A DNA stretch of 64,000 nucleotides from Candidatus Nomurabacteria bacterium (GTDB lineage Bacteria > Patescibacteriota > Saccharimonadia > Saccharimonadales > UBA7683): assembly GCA_020631865.1 (NCBI GenBank), contig JACKGS010000002.1, positions 214,598 through 278,597 on the forward strand, written 5' to 3'. Made by a program: the position numbers and the translations under genes. Below, piece after piece: positions 1 through 8,244 of this stretch. Numbering within the stretch: position 1 is the first letter of the stretch; every line of letters starts with the position of its first letter. Below the pieces are notes generated by a model. That model saw only the letters and a list, made by a program, of their open reading frames with translations. It had not been told where the DNA came from and ran no database searches.

Positions 1-1
1 G

Positions 2-529
2 CATGGTCGTGATGAGCTTTTGGGTATGGCTTACCGTACAGATTTTGATCTTAACAATATTCAGCGAGATTCAAAAAAGAGTATGGAGTACACAATCAAG
101 GGTACGAACACAAAATTTATCCCACACGTGATTGAGCCAAGCTTTGGTGTTGAGCGTGCACTTATGGCGGTGCTTTCCGCTGCTTATCGTGAGGACGAAC
201 AGAACGGAGAGCGACGAACATATCTAGCGCTTCCTGAGCATCTTGCACCATATAAATTCTGCGTTTCACCACTCTTGAAGAATAAGCCAGAGCTTGTCGA
301 AAAAGCTAGAGAGGTATACCTAGATCTTAAAAAGAAGTACAGAAATATCACCTGGGACGATAACGGTAATATCGGTAAGCGTTATCGCCGACAAGATGAA
401 ATCGGTACCCCAAATTGCATAGTAATAGACTTCGATACCCTAGAAGATGACACCGTAACGGTTCGTGACCGGGATACAACCAAACAAACTAGAGTCAAAA
501 TCGAGAATCTTATTAAGTATGATGAATAG
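2..529 (+). CDS. glyS: glycyl-tRNA synthetase, C-terminal part (5' truncated by window edge)
   Basis: The C-terminal part of a class II glycyl-tRNA synthetase of the homodimeric type, which charges tRNA-Gly with glycine in the cytoplasm. The reading frame is open from base 2, so the gene begins upstream of the window. The visible part starts with the motif LLGMAYRTDFDL, continues with the class II motif 3 region VIEPSFGVERA, and then has the anticodon-binding segment ending ...KIENLIKYDE. Identity rests on family resemblance of these motifs. A small truncated gene begins 8 bases before its stop codon, so the two may be cotranscribed. Confidence in the family is high; the exact paralogue cannot be judged without the N-terminal half. 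Confidence 0.9.
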   Translation, partial: HGRDELLGMAYRTDFDLNNIQRDSKKSMEYTIKGTNTKFIPHVIEPSFGVERALMAVLSAAYREDEQNGERRTYLALPEHLAPYKFCVSPLLKNKPELVEKAREVYLDLKKKYRNITWDDNGNIGKRYRRQDEIGTPNCIVIDFDTLEDDTVTVRDRDTTKQTRVKIENLIKYDE

Positions 530-692
530 TTCTGAAAAACTCATAGAACGCGAGATGGATATTGATGATGTTATGTGGTTTATTGAGCTGTGTGAATCTA
601 ATAATATTGAGGTTTATATTGATGGTGGATGGGGAGTTTTTGTGTCGGTCCAGTTAGATGAAGGGTTCAGAAATAATAGAATTACCAACTAA
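522..692 (+). pseudogene. truncated nucleotidyltransferase-like remnant
   Basis: A 56-residue ORF that begins inside the end of glyS (ATG at 522; another ATG at 519). Its first 40 residues resemble the N-terminus of the LinA/AadB-like nucleotidyltransferase family, including IDDVMWFIELCESNN and the family hallmark DGGWGV. In intact proteins this hallmark is followed by an acidic metal-binding segment (DALLG...DLDI). Here it runs directly into an unrelated 17-residue tail and stops. The next gene begins 22 bases later, so there is no room for the missing two thirds. The catalytic acidic residues are absent, so it should be inactive. I read it as a deletion remnant; a recently evolved short protein cannot be excluded. 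Confidence 0.5.
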
Positions 693-713
693 AGATAAGA
701 GTAAAGAGTAGAT

Positions 714-1274
714 ATGAGTGAGATTAGTAGAGAGAAATTATTGAAGTTTTATGATGATTTAAAATATTATGACGTTGATCAGAGGGGTTGGGAGCAAGAG
801 CCTAACGGTGCGGTGGTGAATTCTATGCATGTTCTTCTTCATATTATGAAGGATGTTAATAGCAAGGATTTTTCTGATGAGACTAAGGTGAAAGAGGCGA
901 TAGCGCCAGATGCTTTGCAGTATGCAATGAGGTTTTTGAGATGGTCGGGCAGTGGGGTGGCGGAAGGTTCTAGCCAATTTAATATTACAGAAGTTGAAGG
1001 TGAAACAAAAAAGAATCTCGGAAAGTTACCCGTTGGAATGTATGAGTGGATAGAAGCGGGGACATTACTTGCGCAAAACTTGCATGATATTGATCATCAA
1101 GATAAAAGAGTCGAGGCTGAGACTCAGTTAAACCAAACTTTAGTGAGTGCTTCTGCTTTGCTAGGTCAATCTGCAATTACAATGTCAGTGCACTATAAAT
1201 TTGATTTAGAACAAGCTTTTTACGACAGACTGTACGATTTACGAGAACATTTCGGAATACCACATCCAGAATAA
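714..1274 (+). CDS. hypothetical protein, 186 aa
   Basis: I do not recognise this protein. It is 186 residues, predominantly predicted helical, without a signal peptide or membrane segment, so cytoplasmic. Recognisable stretches are an N-terminal helix with YYDVDQRGWEQEP, a central region rich in acidic residues, and a C-terminal HYKFDLEQAFYDRLYDLREHF helix. An all-alpha fold like MazG-type pyrophosphohydrolases is conceivable, but the EExxE metal motif of that family is not visible. It lies 21 bases after the truncated nucleotidyltransferase and on the same strand, which suggests read-through from glyS. No Shine-Dalgarno sequence of note is seen before the ATG. Confidence 0.6.
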   Translation: MSEISREKLLKFYDDLKYYDVDQRGWEQEPNGAVVNSMHVLLHIMKDVNSKDFSDETKVKEAIAPDALQYAMRFLRWSGSGVAEGSSQFNITEVEGETKKNLGKLPVGMYEWIEAGTLLAQNLHDIDHQDKRVEAETQLNQTLVSASALLGQSAITMSVHYKFDLEQAFYDRLYDLREHFGIPHPE

Positions 1275-1325
1275 GTCATATGTTTAACATTCGAACTAGA
1301 AGAAATAGTAAAGTAGAAAATCTTA

Positions 1326-1369
1326 GTAAAGCGTTGACAAAAAGTAAAGCATTAGCTAGAATGTAAAGC
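1326..1369 (+). promoter_or_regulatory. TA promoter with three GTAAAGC repeats; leaderless start
   Basis: TTGACA (1334-1339) and TAGAAT (1357-1362) are separated by 17 bases, a near-consensus sigma70 promoter. The antitoxin ATG starts 8 bases after the -10, so the transcript should begin at or next to the start codon. The heptamer GTAAAGC occurs three times (1326, 1344, 1363) at 18 and 19 base intervals across the promoter. This is a plausible operator for the AbrB-type antitoxin. Confidence 0.7.
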
Positions 1370-1627
1370 ATGCTTACTAAGACAGTTACAGTCAGTAATA
1401 AAAATCAGATCACTTTGCCTGCAGAGTACGTTAGGTTACTTGGCTTAGATGATTCACGTAAATTACGCATAATTATCAATGGCAAAGAATTGGTTGCTAA
1501 GCCTGAAATCTCTGCCCAGGAGCGCATGAAGAAGCAATGGAAAAAGTTACCGCATTTTGCCGGTACTAATAATGACGAAGATTTAAAGCAGGTAATTCGT
1601 GAGACGGCTTCAGTAAAAATTATATGA
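1370..1627 (+). CDS. AbrB/MazE-family antitoxin
   Basis: An 85-residue protein starting with a SpoVT-AbrB swapped-hairpin DNA-binding domain: TKTVTVSNKNQITLPAEYV is the typical first half, with a Lys- and Glu-rich C-terminal tail expected to bind and neutralise the toxin. It overlaps the downstream PIN-domain gene by 4 bases (ATGA), the usual arrangement of a type II toxin-antitoxin operon. In such systems the antitoxin, alone or with toxin, represses its own promoter. Three GTAAAGC repeats spanning the promoter could be the binding sites. The start codon is fixed by a promoter that places transcription initiation at or beside the ATG. Confidence 0.88.
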   Translation: MLTKTVTVSNKNQITLPAEYVRLLGLDDSRKLRIIINGKELVAKPEISAQERMKKQWKKLPHFAGTNNDEDLKQVIRETASVKII

Positions 1628-2004
1628 TTAGATTTGTTGATACAAATATTTTAGTAAGGATTATGACGAACGATGTTCCGCATTTAGCACAAGAGGCTTT
1701 TTTGGTCATTAATCAAGCTGGCAATAATGAACTAGTTGTAACAGATGAGGTTGTTGATGAGCTATTGTTTGTGCTGGAAAGAGCAAAACAGTATAACTTT
1801 GAAAGATCAGTGGTAGTCAATTTATTTCAAGAAGTATTACAGATTGCTCAGTTTAAGTTTTCGTTACATGTTAGATCTGCATTCCTGTTGTACGCTAAAT
1901 ATCCTAAGTTAGATTTTGTAGATTGCTTGCTGGCGGTAAAAGGTGATATGAAACGTGATAAAGTTTTGACTTTTGATAAAGAGTTACTCAAAGTATTAGA
2001 ATAG
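1624..2004 (+). CDS. PIN-domain toxin (VapC-like ribonuclease)
   Basis: A 126-residue PIN-domain protein, the predicted toxin of the pair. PIN toxins are Mg-dependent endoribonucleases that cut tRNA or other RNA. The acidic active-site residues are visible: Asp6 in FVDTNILVR, a Glu in DEVVDELLFVLERA, Asp in KLDFVDCLLAVKG, and a last Asp in VLTFDKELLKVLE. Length matches the family. Translation is coupled to the antitoxin by a 4-base overlap. The genome carries it as an accessory module next to glyS. Target RNA cannot be predicted from sequence. Confidence 0.88.
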   Translation: MIRFVDTNILVRIMTNDVPHLAQEAFLVINQAGNNELVVTDEVVDELLFVLERAKQYNFERSVVVNLFQEVLQIAQFKFSLHVRSAFLLYAKYPKLDFVDCLLAVKGDMKRDKVLTFDKELLKVLE

Positions 2005-2132
2005 ATATCCTGTATTGGAGGCAAGTATTTCGTGAGTTTAAAGAATTTATTGCTAGTTTCTCGTATTTGTTCAGTGTGTTTTGTGACACTCTCGCGTTTA
2101 AGTCGGGACATTATTTACCAGAATTAAACTGA

Positions 2133-2144
2133 TATACTATAGTT
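2133..2144 (+). promoter_or_regulatory. extended -10 promoter, leaderless start of 2145 gene
   Basis: TATACT at 2133-2138 is preceded by TGA, giving an extended -10. The ATG follows 6 bases later, so the mRNA is predicted to start at or beside the start codon. No clear -35 hexamer is seen. Confidence 0.5.
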
Positions 2145-3281
2145 ATGAATCGGAGAACTATTGTTGGGGTCACTGGGTTTATTATCATATTGATGGTTAC
2201 AGGATTTTTGTTCCGGGATAAGTTTATAGCATGGTTTTTTAGGCCGACTGAGTCTAGTGTTGAAGTTGGTGTTCAGAAGCCTCGGGTAATGAATGAAGAT
2301 ATAAAATTTGGGGTTTTTGCCGAAAACTTAGATACTCCATGGTCTTTGGTATTTTTGCCTGATGGAGATCTTTTAGTTTCAGAACGTAGTGGGAGTTTGA
2401 AGATAATTGGTAAGTCGGGCGCTATCTTTCCGATTGAGGGAGTTGAAGAGACGAGCGAGGGTGGTTTGTTGGGTGTTGCGCTACATCCGGAATTTAAAAA
2501 GAACAAACTTTTATATCTGTATGCGACCATGAGGGCTGGTGATGGGATCCAGAATCAGGTGTCTCAATATCAGTTAAGTGATAATGTACTCACATTTCAA
2601 AGAGTGATTCTAGGCAGTATTCCTGCTGATGATAATCACAATGGCGGTGGATTGGCTTTTGGGCCTGATAATAAATTATACATAACTACTGGTGATACCT
2701 ATGTTTCATCCCTGGCCCAGAACAAGAGTTCACTGGCTGGTAAAATTCTTAGAATAAATGACGATGGATCTGTGCCGGCAGATAATCCATTCGGTAATTT
2801 AATATGGAGCTATGGGCACAGGAATCCACAGGGGATTACTTGGGATGAGGGCGGTAAGATGTGGTCTATTGAACATGGACCTTCTGGATCTCAGGGATCA
2901 GGACAAGATGAACTGAATATTATCGAAAAAGGCGGCAATTACGGTTGGCCTATTATTAAGGGGGATCAGCATGGTGCTGGTATGCATACTCCGGTGGCAA
3001 ATTCAGGCGTTAACGAAACGTGGGCACCTGCGGGAATTGCATATACCAATGGATCGGTGTTTTTTACCGGGTTGAGAGGGCAGTCGCTTTATCAGGCCGT
3101 AGCTAGTGATGCAGGTTATGTAACATTAAAACGTCATTTTAGTAGTGAATATGGACGACTGCGAGCTATTTCAGTAAAAGATAAAGTACTGTACTTTGCT
3201 ACCTCGAATAAAGATGGTCGGGGTAGCCCGGGTGCAAGTGATGACAGAATTTTTCAAGCACCGCTTTCAATCTTAAAATAA
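2145..3281 (+). CDS. PQQ-dependent sugar (glucose/sorbosone) dehydrogenase family, membrane-anchored
   Basis: A 378-residue protein of the soluble glucose/sorbosone dehydrogenase beta-propeller family. Residues about 5-25 form one membrane segment or uncleaved signal, so the propeller should sit outside the membrane. Family motifs are clear: NLDTPWSLVFLPDGDLLVSER, EGGLLGVALHPEFKKN, DDNHNGGGLAFGPD, SYGHRNPQGI, EHGPSG...DELNII, GGNYGWP and APAGIAY. The His in DDNHNGG and the Arg/Asn in HRNPQG belong to the usual active-site region. Family members oxidise aldoses with PQQ. No PQQ biosynthesis is seen here, so the cofactor would have to be scavenged, or the protein has another role. It stands alone behind a leaderless-type promoter. 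Confidence 0.88.
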   Translation: MNRRTIVGVTGFIIILMVTGFLFRDKFIAWFFRPTESSVEVGVQKPRVMNEDIKFGVFAENLDTPWSLVFLPDGDLLVSERSGSLKIIGKSGAIFPIEGVEETSEGGLLGVALHPEFKKNKLLYLYATMRAGDGIQNQVSQYQLSDNVLTFQRVILGSIPADDNHNGGGLAFGPDNKLYITTGDTYVSSLAQNKSSLAGKILRINDDGSVPADNPFGNLIWSYGHRNPQGITWDEGGKMWSIEHGPSGSQGSGQDELNIIEKGGNYGWPIIKGDQHGAGMHTPVANSGVNETWAPAGIAYTNGSVFFTGLRGQSLYQAVASDAGYVTLKRHFSSEYGRLRAISVKDKVLYFATSNKDGRGSPGASDDRIFQAPLSILK

Positions 3282-3353
3282 AGAAGAGCAATTATTAGCA
3301 AGTAGAAAATGCCTATGCTTGCAACGATGTGTCGGGTGTGACAATATCAATTA

Positions 3354-4013
3354 ATGACAGTTTTTGGAGAAATGCCCGCTGAGGCCGATCGGTCATTGAC
3401 TGAGGAGGAAATTAATTCTTTTAAGTCATCTATCTTATGGCCTGCTATTGAATGGTTGAATCATGGCTATGATTTCATGAGAGAAGAACCAATTGGCGCT
3501 GAGTATATCGTAACAAGAACTCACGTACTTGCGGGTCAAAAATATTCTGTGACTTTGCATGCTTATATTGATGAGATTCATGATTCCGAGGGTGATGTCA
3601 TGGCTAATCATGTGGTAGAGTGTCGTACGGAATTTGCTGAACATAATCTTTATGATGCCATTGTGCTTACTGCTGCGCATTCGTGTGTGGATATTGATGA
3701 CGAGTATCAGGAGCAAATGCAACTCAGTACATGGAGAATCACAAAATATATTATTCAAGACGGTGATGATCCGGTAGGTGTTTATTCTAGCTATGAGTTA
3801 CGAGATGAAAGTGGAGATATACTCTGGTCGGATGAAGAAGATATGGGATATTGTATTGATGAAGAACACGGACAACTTACGTCTCATGAGATAGCGAGTA
3901 TTCGTTCACTACAAAATTCGATTGAATGTAAAATAAATATGGAAGATATTGGATACATTAGGTTTGTGCTTGATAATCTTGGTGTTCCAGAAAGCATTAC
4001 CTACTCAGAATAA
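3354..4013 (+). CDS. hypothetical acidic protein, 219 aa
   Basis: Not recognised. It is 219 residues, strongly acidic, with no signal or membrane segment. The middle has alternating hydrophobic strands (YIVTRTHVLAGQKYSVTLHA and ITKYIIQDGDDPVGVYSSYE), suggesting a beta-rich cytoplasmic fold. A similar composition is seen in the following 163-residue gene, but no homology between them is evident. The ATG at 3354 is preceded within 20 bases by a poor -10 like sequence. It could be part of an accessory region, since the neighbours on both sides are also orphan genes. Confidence 0.6.
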   Translation: MTVFGEMPAEADRSLTEEEINSFKSSILWPAIEWLNHGYDFMREEPIGAEYIVTRTHVLAGQKYSVTLHAYIDEIHDSEGDVMANHVVECRTEFAEHNLYDAIVLTAAHSCVDIDDEYQEQMQLSTWRITKYIIQDGDDPVGVYSSYELRDESGDILWSDEEDMGYCIDEEHGQLTSHEIASIRSLQNSIECKINMEDIGYIRFVLDNLGVPESITYSE

Positions 4014-4040
4014 TCTAAGGGGTTATGATAGAATCATTTT

Positions 4041-4532
4041 ATGAAAAGATTGTGTAAAAGCAAGAATGGACATGAAGTTTTTGTTGATGAGCAGAATACA
4101 AATATAGGTTTGCATATACTCGAAAACCCGAACTTGCTGGAGCTTGCCAAAGAGGCGATCATACAATCCGAGGTGGTCGGTGAAAAGGTAGCACTAGAGA
4201 TGGACCTGGGTAGAGTGATTGGTACGACTAGTATGGTAGAGATTGGGGTAGACGACGAAATTGTTTGGGCAAAGCGTAAGGATAGAGAAAAATATTCAAA
4301 GTTTGTCAAAAATCGTGAACTTGTACCAACAAGCAAGGTGGTGGCAATTTTATTTCAGAAAGAATACGGGTATTTATTATGGAGTGGTTGGTGTGGCGAG
4401 TTGTTGCCGCAAGAGTCAGATGGTGCGGGAGGTACGAGAACGAGCCGTGCTTTCGATGAAACTCATGCAATGGTGTTTGACGAAGCAATTATTCAGATGG
4501 ATACAATAACAGAAGTTGATCCTGCAAAATAG
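4041..4532 (+). CDS. hypothetical protein, 163 aa
   Basis: Not recognised. It is a 163-residue soluble protein with an alpha/beta-looking sequence, including EMDLGRVIGTTSMVEIG and a Trp- and Gly-rich stretch YGYLLWSGWCGELLP. The extended -10 TGA-TAGAAT ends at 4034, 6 bases before the ATG, so the message is predicted to be leaderless. A strong hairpin follows immediately after the stop codon and probably terminates transcription. The gene therefore forms its own transcription unit. Confidence 0.6.
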   Translation: MKRLCKSKNGHEVFVDEQNTNIGLHILENPNLLELAKEAIIQSEVVGEKVALEMDLGRVIGTTSMVEIGVDDEIVWAKRKDREKYSKFVKNRELVPTSKVVAILFQKEYGYLLWSGWCGELLPQESDGAGGTRTSRAFDETHAMVFDEAIIQMDTITEVDPAK

Positions 4533-4557
4533 AAAACACTCAAGTATGAGTGTTTTC
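4532..4557. terminator. bidirectional terminator hairpin
   Basis: GAAAACACT (4532-4540) pairs with AGTGTTTTC (4549-4557) around an 8-base loop. The stem has A-rich and T-rich ends on both strands, so it can terminate the plus-strand gene and the convergent cupin gene. Confidence 0.7.
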
Positions 4558-4581
4558 TTAATACTGAGGCGTTAAGCATGT

Positions 4582-4998
4582 TTAGTGATTGTGATCTGCT
4601 TCTGACTCTTCAAAAGTTTCGTGGATCGTGCCCTTTGGGTGTTCAGCAGGAGCATAAATTGAGTACAGTTTTAGTGCACCATCGCCAGTGTTGATAATAT
4701 TGTGCCATGTGCCAGCGGGTACAAAAATAGCAAAATCATCTTCAGCTTGTTTTTCAAAACTTAAATCATCTTCGGCAGAGCCCATTACAACCTTGGCGGT
4801 GCCTTCTTCAATGCGCAAGAACTGATCGTGGTCATTGTGAACTTCTAGCCCAACTTCGCCACCGGTGGGAATGGCCATAACGGTCATCTGCATATTTGTG
4901 CCGGTCCATTTTGCAACCCGGAATTTATCATTTTCTACTGTTAATTCTTCAATATTCACTACGTATGGCTGTCCGCCGTAATCATTTGTATCCATCAT
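4582..4998 (-). CDS. cupin-domain protein
   Basis: A 138-residue single-domain cupin, a small beta-barrel that usually binds one metal. Cupin motif 1 is seen as EVHNDHDQFLRIEEG with two His and one Glu as metal ligands, and motif 2 as VPAGTWHNIINTG with the third His. The C-terminus has a His/Glu/Asp tail. Cupins range from mannose-6-phosphate isomerases to dioxygenases and storage proteins, so the reaction cannot be named. It is transcribed away from the next gene and has a separate terminator shared with the plus-strand gene at 4041. Confidence 0.85.
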   Translation of the reverse strand: MMDTNDYGGQPYVVNIEELTVENDKFRVAKWTGTNMQMTVMAIPTGGEVGLEVHNDHDQFLRIEEGTAKVVMGSAEDDLSFEKQAEDDFAIFVPAGTWHNIINTGDGALKLYSIYAPAEHPKGTIHETFEESEADHNH

Positions 4999-5042
4999 AA
5001 TCCCTTTCGGTTATTCGTGTTCTTAGTATATCATTAGTGTAT

Positions 5043-5666
5043 ATGAGTCGGCGAACAAAGGTGCAAATTGTGGCGTGGGGACTGGCAGCAATAGCCTCGA
5101 TATTGGCAGTGTCAGTATGGGCGAGCGAACGATTAGATGGGCGACTCTCTGCTTATGATGTATTTCCGTTATTCGGTATGCTGGCATTTAGTTTAATGTG
5201 GACGCATTATATAACTGGGGCGGTACGTAGGTATTTTAGGCAACCAAAAGAGGTTGTACAGAGCTATTCTGTGGCTACCGGTGCAGTGGTTCTCGCATTG
5301 CTGTTTTTACACCCAGTTATTTTGATTGCCAGCTTGAAGCGCGATGGTTTTGGTTTGCCTCCCGCAAGTTATTTGGCGGTGTATCCAGAGGCGATGCAGG
5401 GTGTAATTATGCTGGGCACGGTATCGCTTTTAATTTTTCTTTCGTTTGAATTAAAGCGGTGGCTGAATGAAAAATCGTGGTGGTACATGGTTGAATATTT
5501 GCAATTACTGGCGATGGGATTGATTTTTTATCATGGCCTGACGCTAGGTAGGGAGCTTTCTGTCGGTTGGTACAGGATGGTTTGGTGGTTTTATGGTGTG
5601 AGTTTTTTGGTATCAGTAGTTTATAATTATACTTACGATAAGTGGAGGAAAGATGGAGCGAAATAA
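5043..5666 (+). CDS. ferric-reductase-like multi-pass membrane protein
   Basis: About 207 residues with six hydrophobic segments, resembling the transmembrane domain of the ferric reductase/YedZ cytochrome b family. Histidines lie in membrane helices in suitable places: MWTHYITGA, LLFLHPVILIASL and LIFYHGLTLG, which could ligate haem. There is no NAD- or flavin-binding domain attached. The start is ATG 5043; a GTG at 5037 is possible. It overlaps the cupredoxin gene by 14 bases, so the pair is translated together. I infer an electron-transfer module in the cytoplasmic membrane with an extracytoplasmic copper protein as partner. Confidence 0.65.
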   Translation: MSRRTKVQIVAWGLAAIASILAVSVWASERLDGRLSAYDVFPLFGMLAFSLMWTHYITGAVRRYFRQPKEVVQSYSVATGAVVLALLFLHPVILIASLKRDGFGLPPASYLAVYPEAMQGVIMLGTVSLLIFLSFELKRWLNEKSWWYMVEYLQLLAMGLIFYHGLTLGRELSVGWYRMVWWFYGVSFLVSVVYNYTYDKWRKDGAK

Positions 5667-6135
5667 ATCAAAATTGATCATAGGTGTTGTTTTGGTAATA
5701 GCTGGCGTGGGGATATTGTTCTGGGTATTGGCAGGGAAGAGTGCAAATGCTCCTTCGGAAGAATCAAGTGGAGTAGATCAAGCGCAAATAACTACTGGTG
5801 CCGATAGGAATAGTGATAATCAGAATGTAAATCCAGATGAACCAGTTTCAAGCGACCAGGGTGATCAGTCTGCAACAATTATATTTACAGACAAGGGCTT
5901 TGAGCCATCCAAGCTGAGCGTTAAAGTTGGCGCAACGGTGACTATTAAGAACAGCTCATCAAAAGATGTGCAATTCTCATCTGATGACCGCCCAACTCAT
6001 AAATTGAATAGTGGCATGAACTTACGAGTTCTAGCACCGGGTGAGTCCGCAATGTTTATTGCCAATCAAGCTGGAGACTGGGGATTTCACGACCACATAG
6101 ATGACAGCTTTACGGGTACTATTACTGTAATGTAA
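5653..6135 (+). CDS. membrane-anchored cupredoxin-domain protein
   Basis: A 160-residue protein: one N-terminal membrane anchor (residues about 8-26), a low-complexity Ser/Asn/Asp linker to about residue 70, then a cupredoxin-type beta-sandwich (IIFTDKGFEPSKLSVKVGATVTI ... GDWGFHDHIDDSFTGTITV is its outline). Candidate copper ligands are the His in RPTHKLN and the His residues in WGFHDH. The usual Cys of type 1 sites is missing, so it may bind copper differently or not be a blue copper protein. Its start lies inside the upstream ferric-reductase-like gene, which suggests a common role in electron or metal handling at the cell surface. Confidence 0.75.
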   Translation: MERNKSKLIIGVVLVIAGVGILFWVLAGKSANAPSEESSGVDQAQITTGADRNSDNQNVNPDEPVSSDQGDQSATIIFTDKGFEPSKLSVKVGATVTIKNSSSKDVQFSSDDRPTHKLNSGMNLRVLAPGESAMFIANQAGDWGFHDHIDDSFTGTITVM

Positions 6136-6160
6136 ACTCTTCGTAACGGAATGAAGATTT

Positions 6161-7423
6161 ATGAGGAGATATGCATTTACCGAAAGAGGTCAGAAGCTAG
6201 CAAAAGATCTTGGTCTCGATGATCTAGCTAATAAAATTTATAAAGAAGGTAAATCGGATTTTATTTCTGGTTTAGTTGATGATGACTATCACTCGCTATA
6301 CTATGACGCTTCTTCTGCTTCAGAAGAAGCTGGTGCTATACAAGATATGCGTAATACATTTCGATCAATAGATGATCAGATATATGTCGAAAGGGTTTTT
6401 ACCAATATTCACCCTGAAGCTGATTTTGTTCCGCCGTGGCTTTACGAAACTGGGGTGCAGGACGGTGACGAAAGACTGTTTCCAATTCCAGAGTATCGTC
6501 ACCTTGCATCAGCCGACGTTCAAGTCGATCGTTTGGTACTGAGTGGTGTGATAGGGCATTATTTACGTAAAAGGCATGCACTCCGTAGTGTACTTTCGGA
6601 AGAAGGATTTGCTCGGTACGGATTCAGTAATAGGGTCGATGCTGCGGCTTTTGCCGGTGCGTACATACTAAGTGCGCTAAAAGACCGACACAAGGAGGGT
6701 TGTTTATTGGGGGGAGGGCATGACATGCCATCATTCGAGGTTCCTAGGGGAGGGGGTCTTCACCATACAATATCTCTTGGCGGGAGTTTCCATGGTGACT
6801 TCCGAATGCATCAAACAACACAAATTACGAAGGGTGGTATCACACCTACCGGCGTACGGACGCTATTTGCACCAGAGCATACCGTTGGTGTTGTGGGATA
6901 TCACTCGGTAGAACCATCTATTACTGATGCTATGCTCGAATGTGCGTATTTGCAGGGTGGCGAGGAAAGACTTCTTGGCATCACGGCAGATTTGTACGAG
7001 GTGGCGAATGATTTTATTCAGAAGAAGAATGCTTCTCTCGGTGATGATCCTTTTTACGTTCCACGCTTTGCGGATTATGGTGGAGGTGGTATCGACTACT
7101 CACTATCGTGGCTCCGCTTGATGAAAGATGATAAATATGAATATAATTACCCCAAGAACCTTGATTCCGGCGAGAGTATTTTATTTGGTTCGCCATATCT
7201 TCCTCAGTCGAGTACTGATATGCAAATCGTTGCGACACACGACGGCCTGTTATTCAGAAATTCTGGTGATGGTGTGACTGGCGATGGCATACTGGTGCCA
7301 AATAACTATTTTCCTAGCTTATTTAAAGCGTTGCTAACACAATCACAACAAGGCTTGGGGCGTACAAGCCCAGACCAACACCTCCGGATTATTGAAAAGT
7401 GTAAAAATTTACTAGTTGATTAG
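6161..7423 (+). CDS. hypothetical protein, 420 aa
   Basis: Not recognised. It is 420 residues, soluble, without signal peptide or obvious motif. Glycine-rich loops occur at EGCLLGGGHDMPSFEVPRGGG and FADYGGGGIDYSLSW, and there are several His residues, so an enzyme is possible. It begins 25 bases after the cupredoxin gene and may be cotranscribed with it. The other reading frames in this stretch contain short ORFs that I regard as shadows. Confidence 0.6.
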   Translation: MRRYAFTERGQKLAKDLGLDDLANKIYKEGKSDFISGLVDDDYHSLYYDASSASEEAGAIQDMRNTFRSIDDQIYVERVFTNIHPEADFVPPWLYETGVQDGDERLFPIPEYRHLASADVQVDRLVLSGVIGHYLRKRHALRSVLSEEGFARYGFSNRVDAAAFAGAYILSALKDRHKEGCLLGGGHDMPSFEVPRGGGLHHTISLGGSFHGDFRMHQTTQITKGGITPTGVRTLFAPEHTVGVVGYHSVEPSITDAMLECAYLQGGEERLLGITADLYEVANDFIQKKNASLGDDPFYVPRFADYGGGGIDYSLSWLRLMKDDKYEYNYPKNLDSGESILFGSPYLPQSSTDMQIVATHDGLLFRNSGDGVTGDGILVPNNYFPSLFKALLTQSQQGLGRTSPDQHLRIIEKCKNLLVD

Positions 7424-7446
7424 GGGTGTATTACCACAAGTATCCG

Positions 7447-8223
7447 TTAGGGTGATTCGGCTTGGTTCCAGAGTAAATTGAACAGTTGGGTTTGTTGACG
7501 AGCGAGCTTTTGGCTGTATATCTCTACACCAAAGATATCGTCGTTTTCGTAGTTTAGTAACCCAACGACATTGTCATAAATGTAGGTTTCAAATTCTATT
7601 TTGAAGATATTTGGGTCAATATATTTAGTTTGAGCTAGTGGTAATTCAGCGCCTGGTTCATTGGCGCGATCAGGGTTGTTGGTAAGGTCAAAACTTTTTA
7701 GCTTTTTCTCTTGGTAACGCTGCCGCATTTTTTCAGCAAAGTGTTTGCCAAGGTGTTTGTCAAGACCAGCAAGTTCAAATACGCGGAACTCTCCTCCAGC
7801 TTTACTGAGGTTGAAGTTCATTTGCTTGAGGCCATCAATTCCCTTGTATTCAATGATTTTGGTGTGAGTAGGGGATTGATGCTGCAAGTTTTCTAAAATA
7901 TGTACTGCGGCAGGGAGCGAGCTTCTGAGTGTCTCGGCTTTGCGTTCACGCTCGCTGACTAAAAACTCAATAACCTCAGGCGACTGCGCCTCGTAGCTTG
8001 TCCCATAGTGGCGCTCATGAATAGTAATAAGCTGTTTTTCGGCAAGTTCCTCTAAAAGGGGATATAGTTTTGTACGTCCAGTTTTTAATCCTTTACTAAT
8101 GGTAAGAACAGTATTTTGGCCGTATTGTAGTAAAAAGAGATATACCAGCGCCTGTTCTCGCTCTAATCCGAGTTGTTTTAAATAATTGACAACTTTATTC
8201 TGAAGTGACTTATCAACATGCAT
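7447..8223 (-). CDS. TrmB-family transcriptional regulator
   Basis: A 258-residue protein with an N-terminal winged helix-turn-helix of the TrmB type: LGLEREQALVYLFLLQYG, then TISKGLKTGRTKLYPLLEELAEKQLI. A coiled-coil helix follows (EFLVSERERKAETLRSSL), then a C-terminal effector domain from about residue 110. TrmB regulators, best known in archaea and common in CPR, respond to sugars or other small molecules. The gene is divergent from a membrane protein gene at 8328, and an inverted repeat lies between them, suggesting it controls itself and that neighbour. Confidence 0.82.
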   Translation of the reverse strand: MHVDKSLQNKVVNYLKQLGLEREQALVYLFLLQYGQNTVLTISKGLKTGRTKLYPLLEELAEKQLITIHERHYGTSYEAQSPEVIEFLVSERERKAETLRSSLPAAVHILENLQHQSPTHTKIIEYKGIDGLKQMNFNLSKAGGEFRVFELAGLDKHLGKHFAEKMRQRYQEKKLKSFDLTNNPDRANEPGAELPLAQTKYIDPNIFKIEFETYIYDNVVGLLNYENDDIFGVEIYSQKLARQQTQLFNLLWNQAESP

Positions 8224-8244
8224 GTGGTCATCATAGCAAATAAA

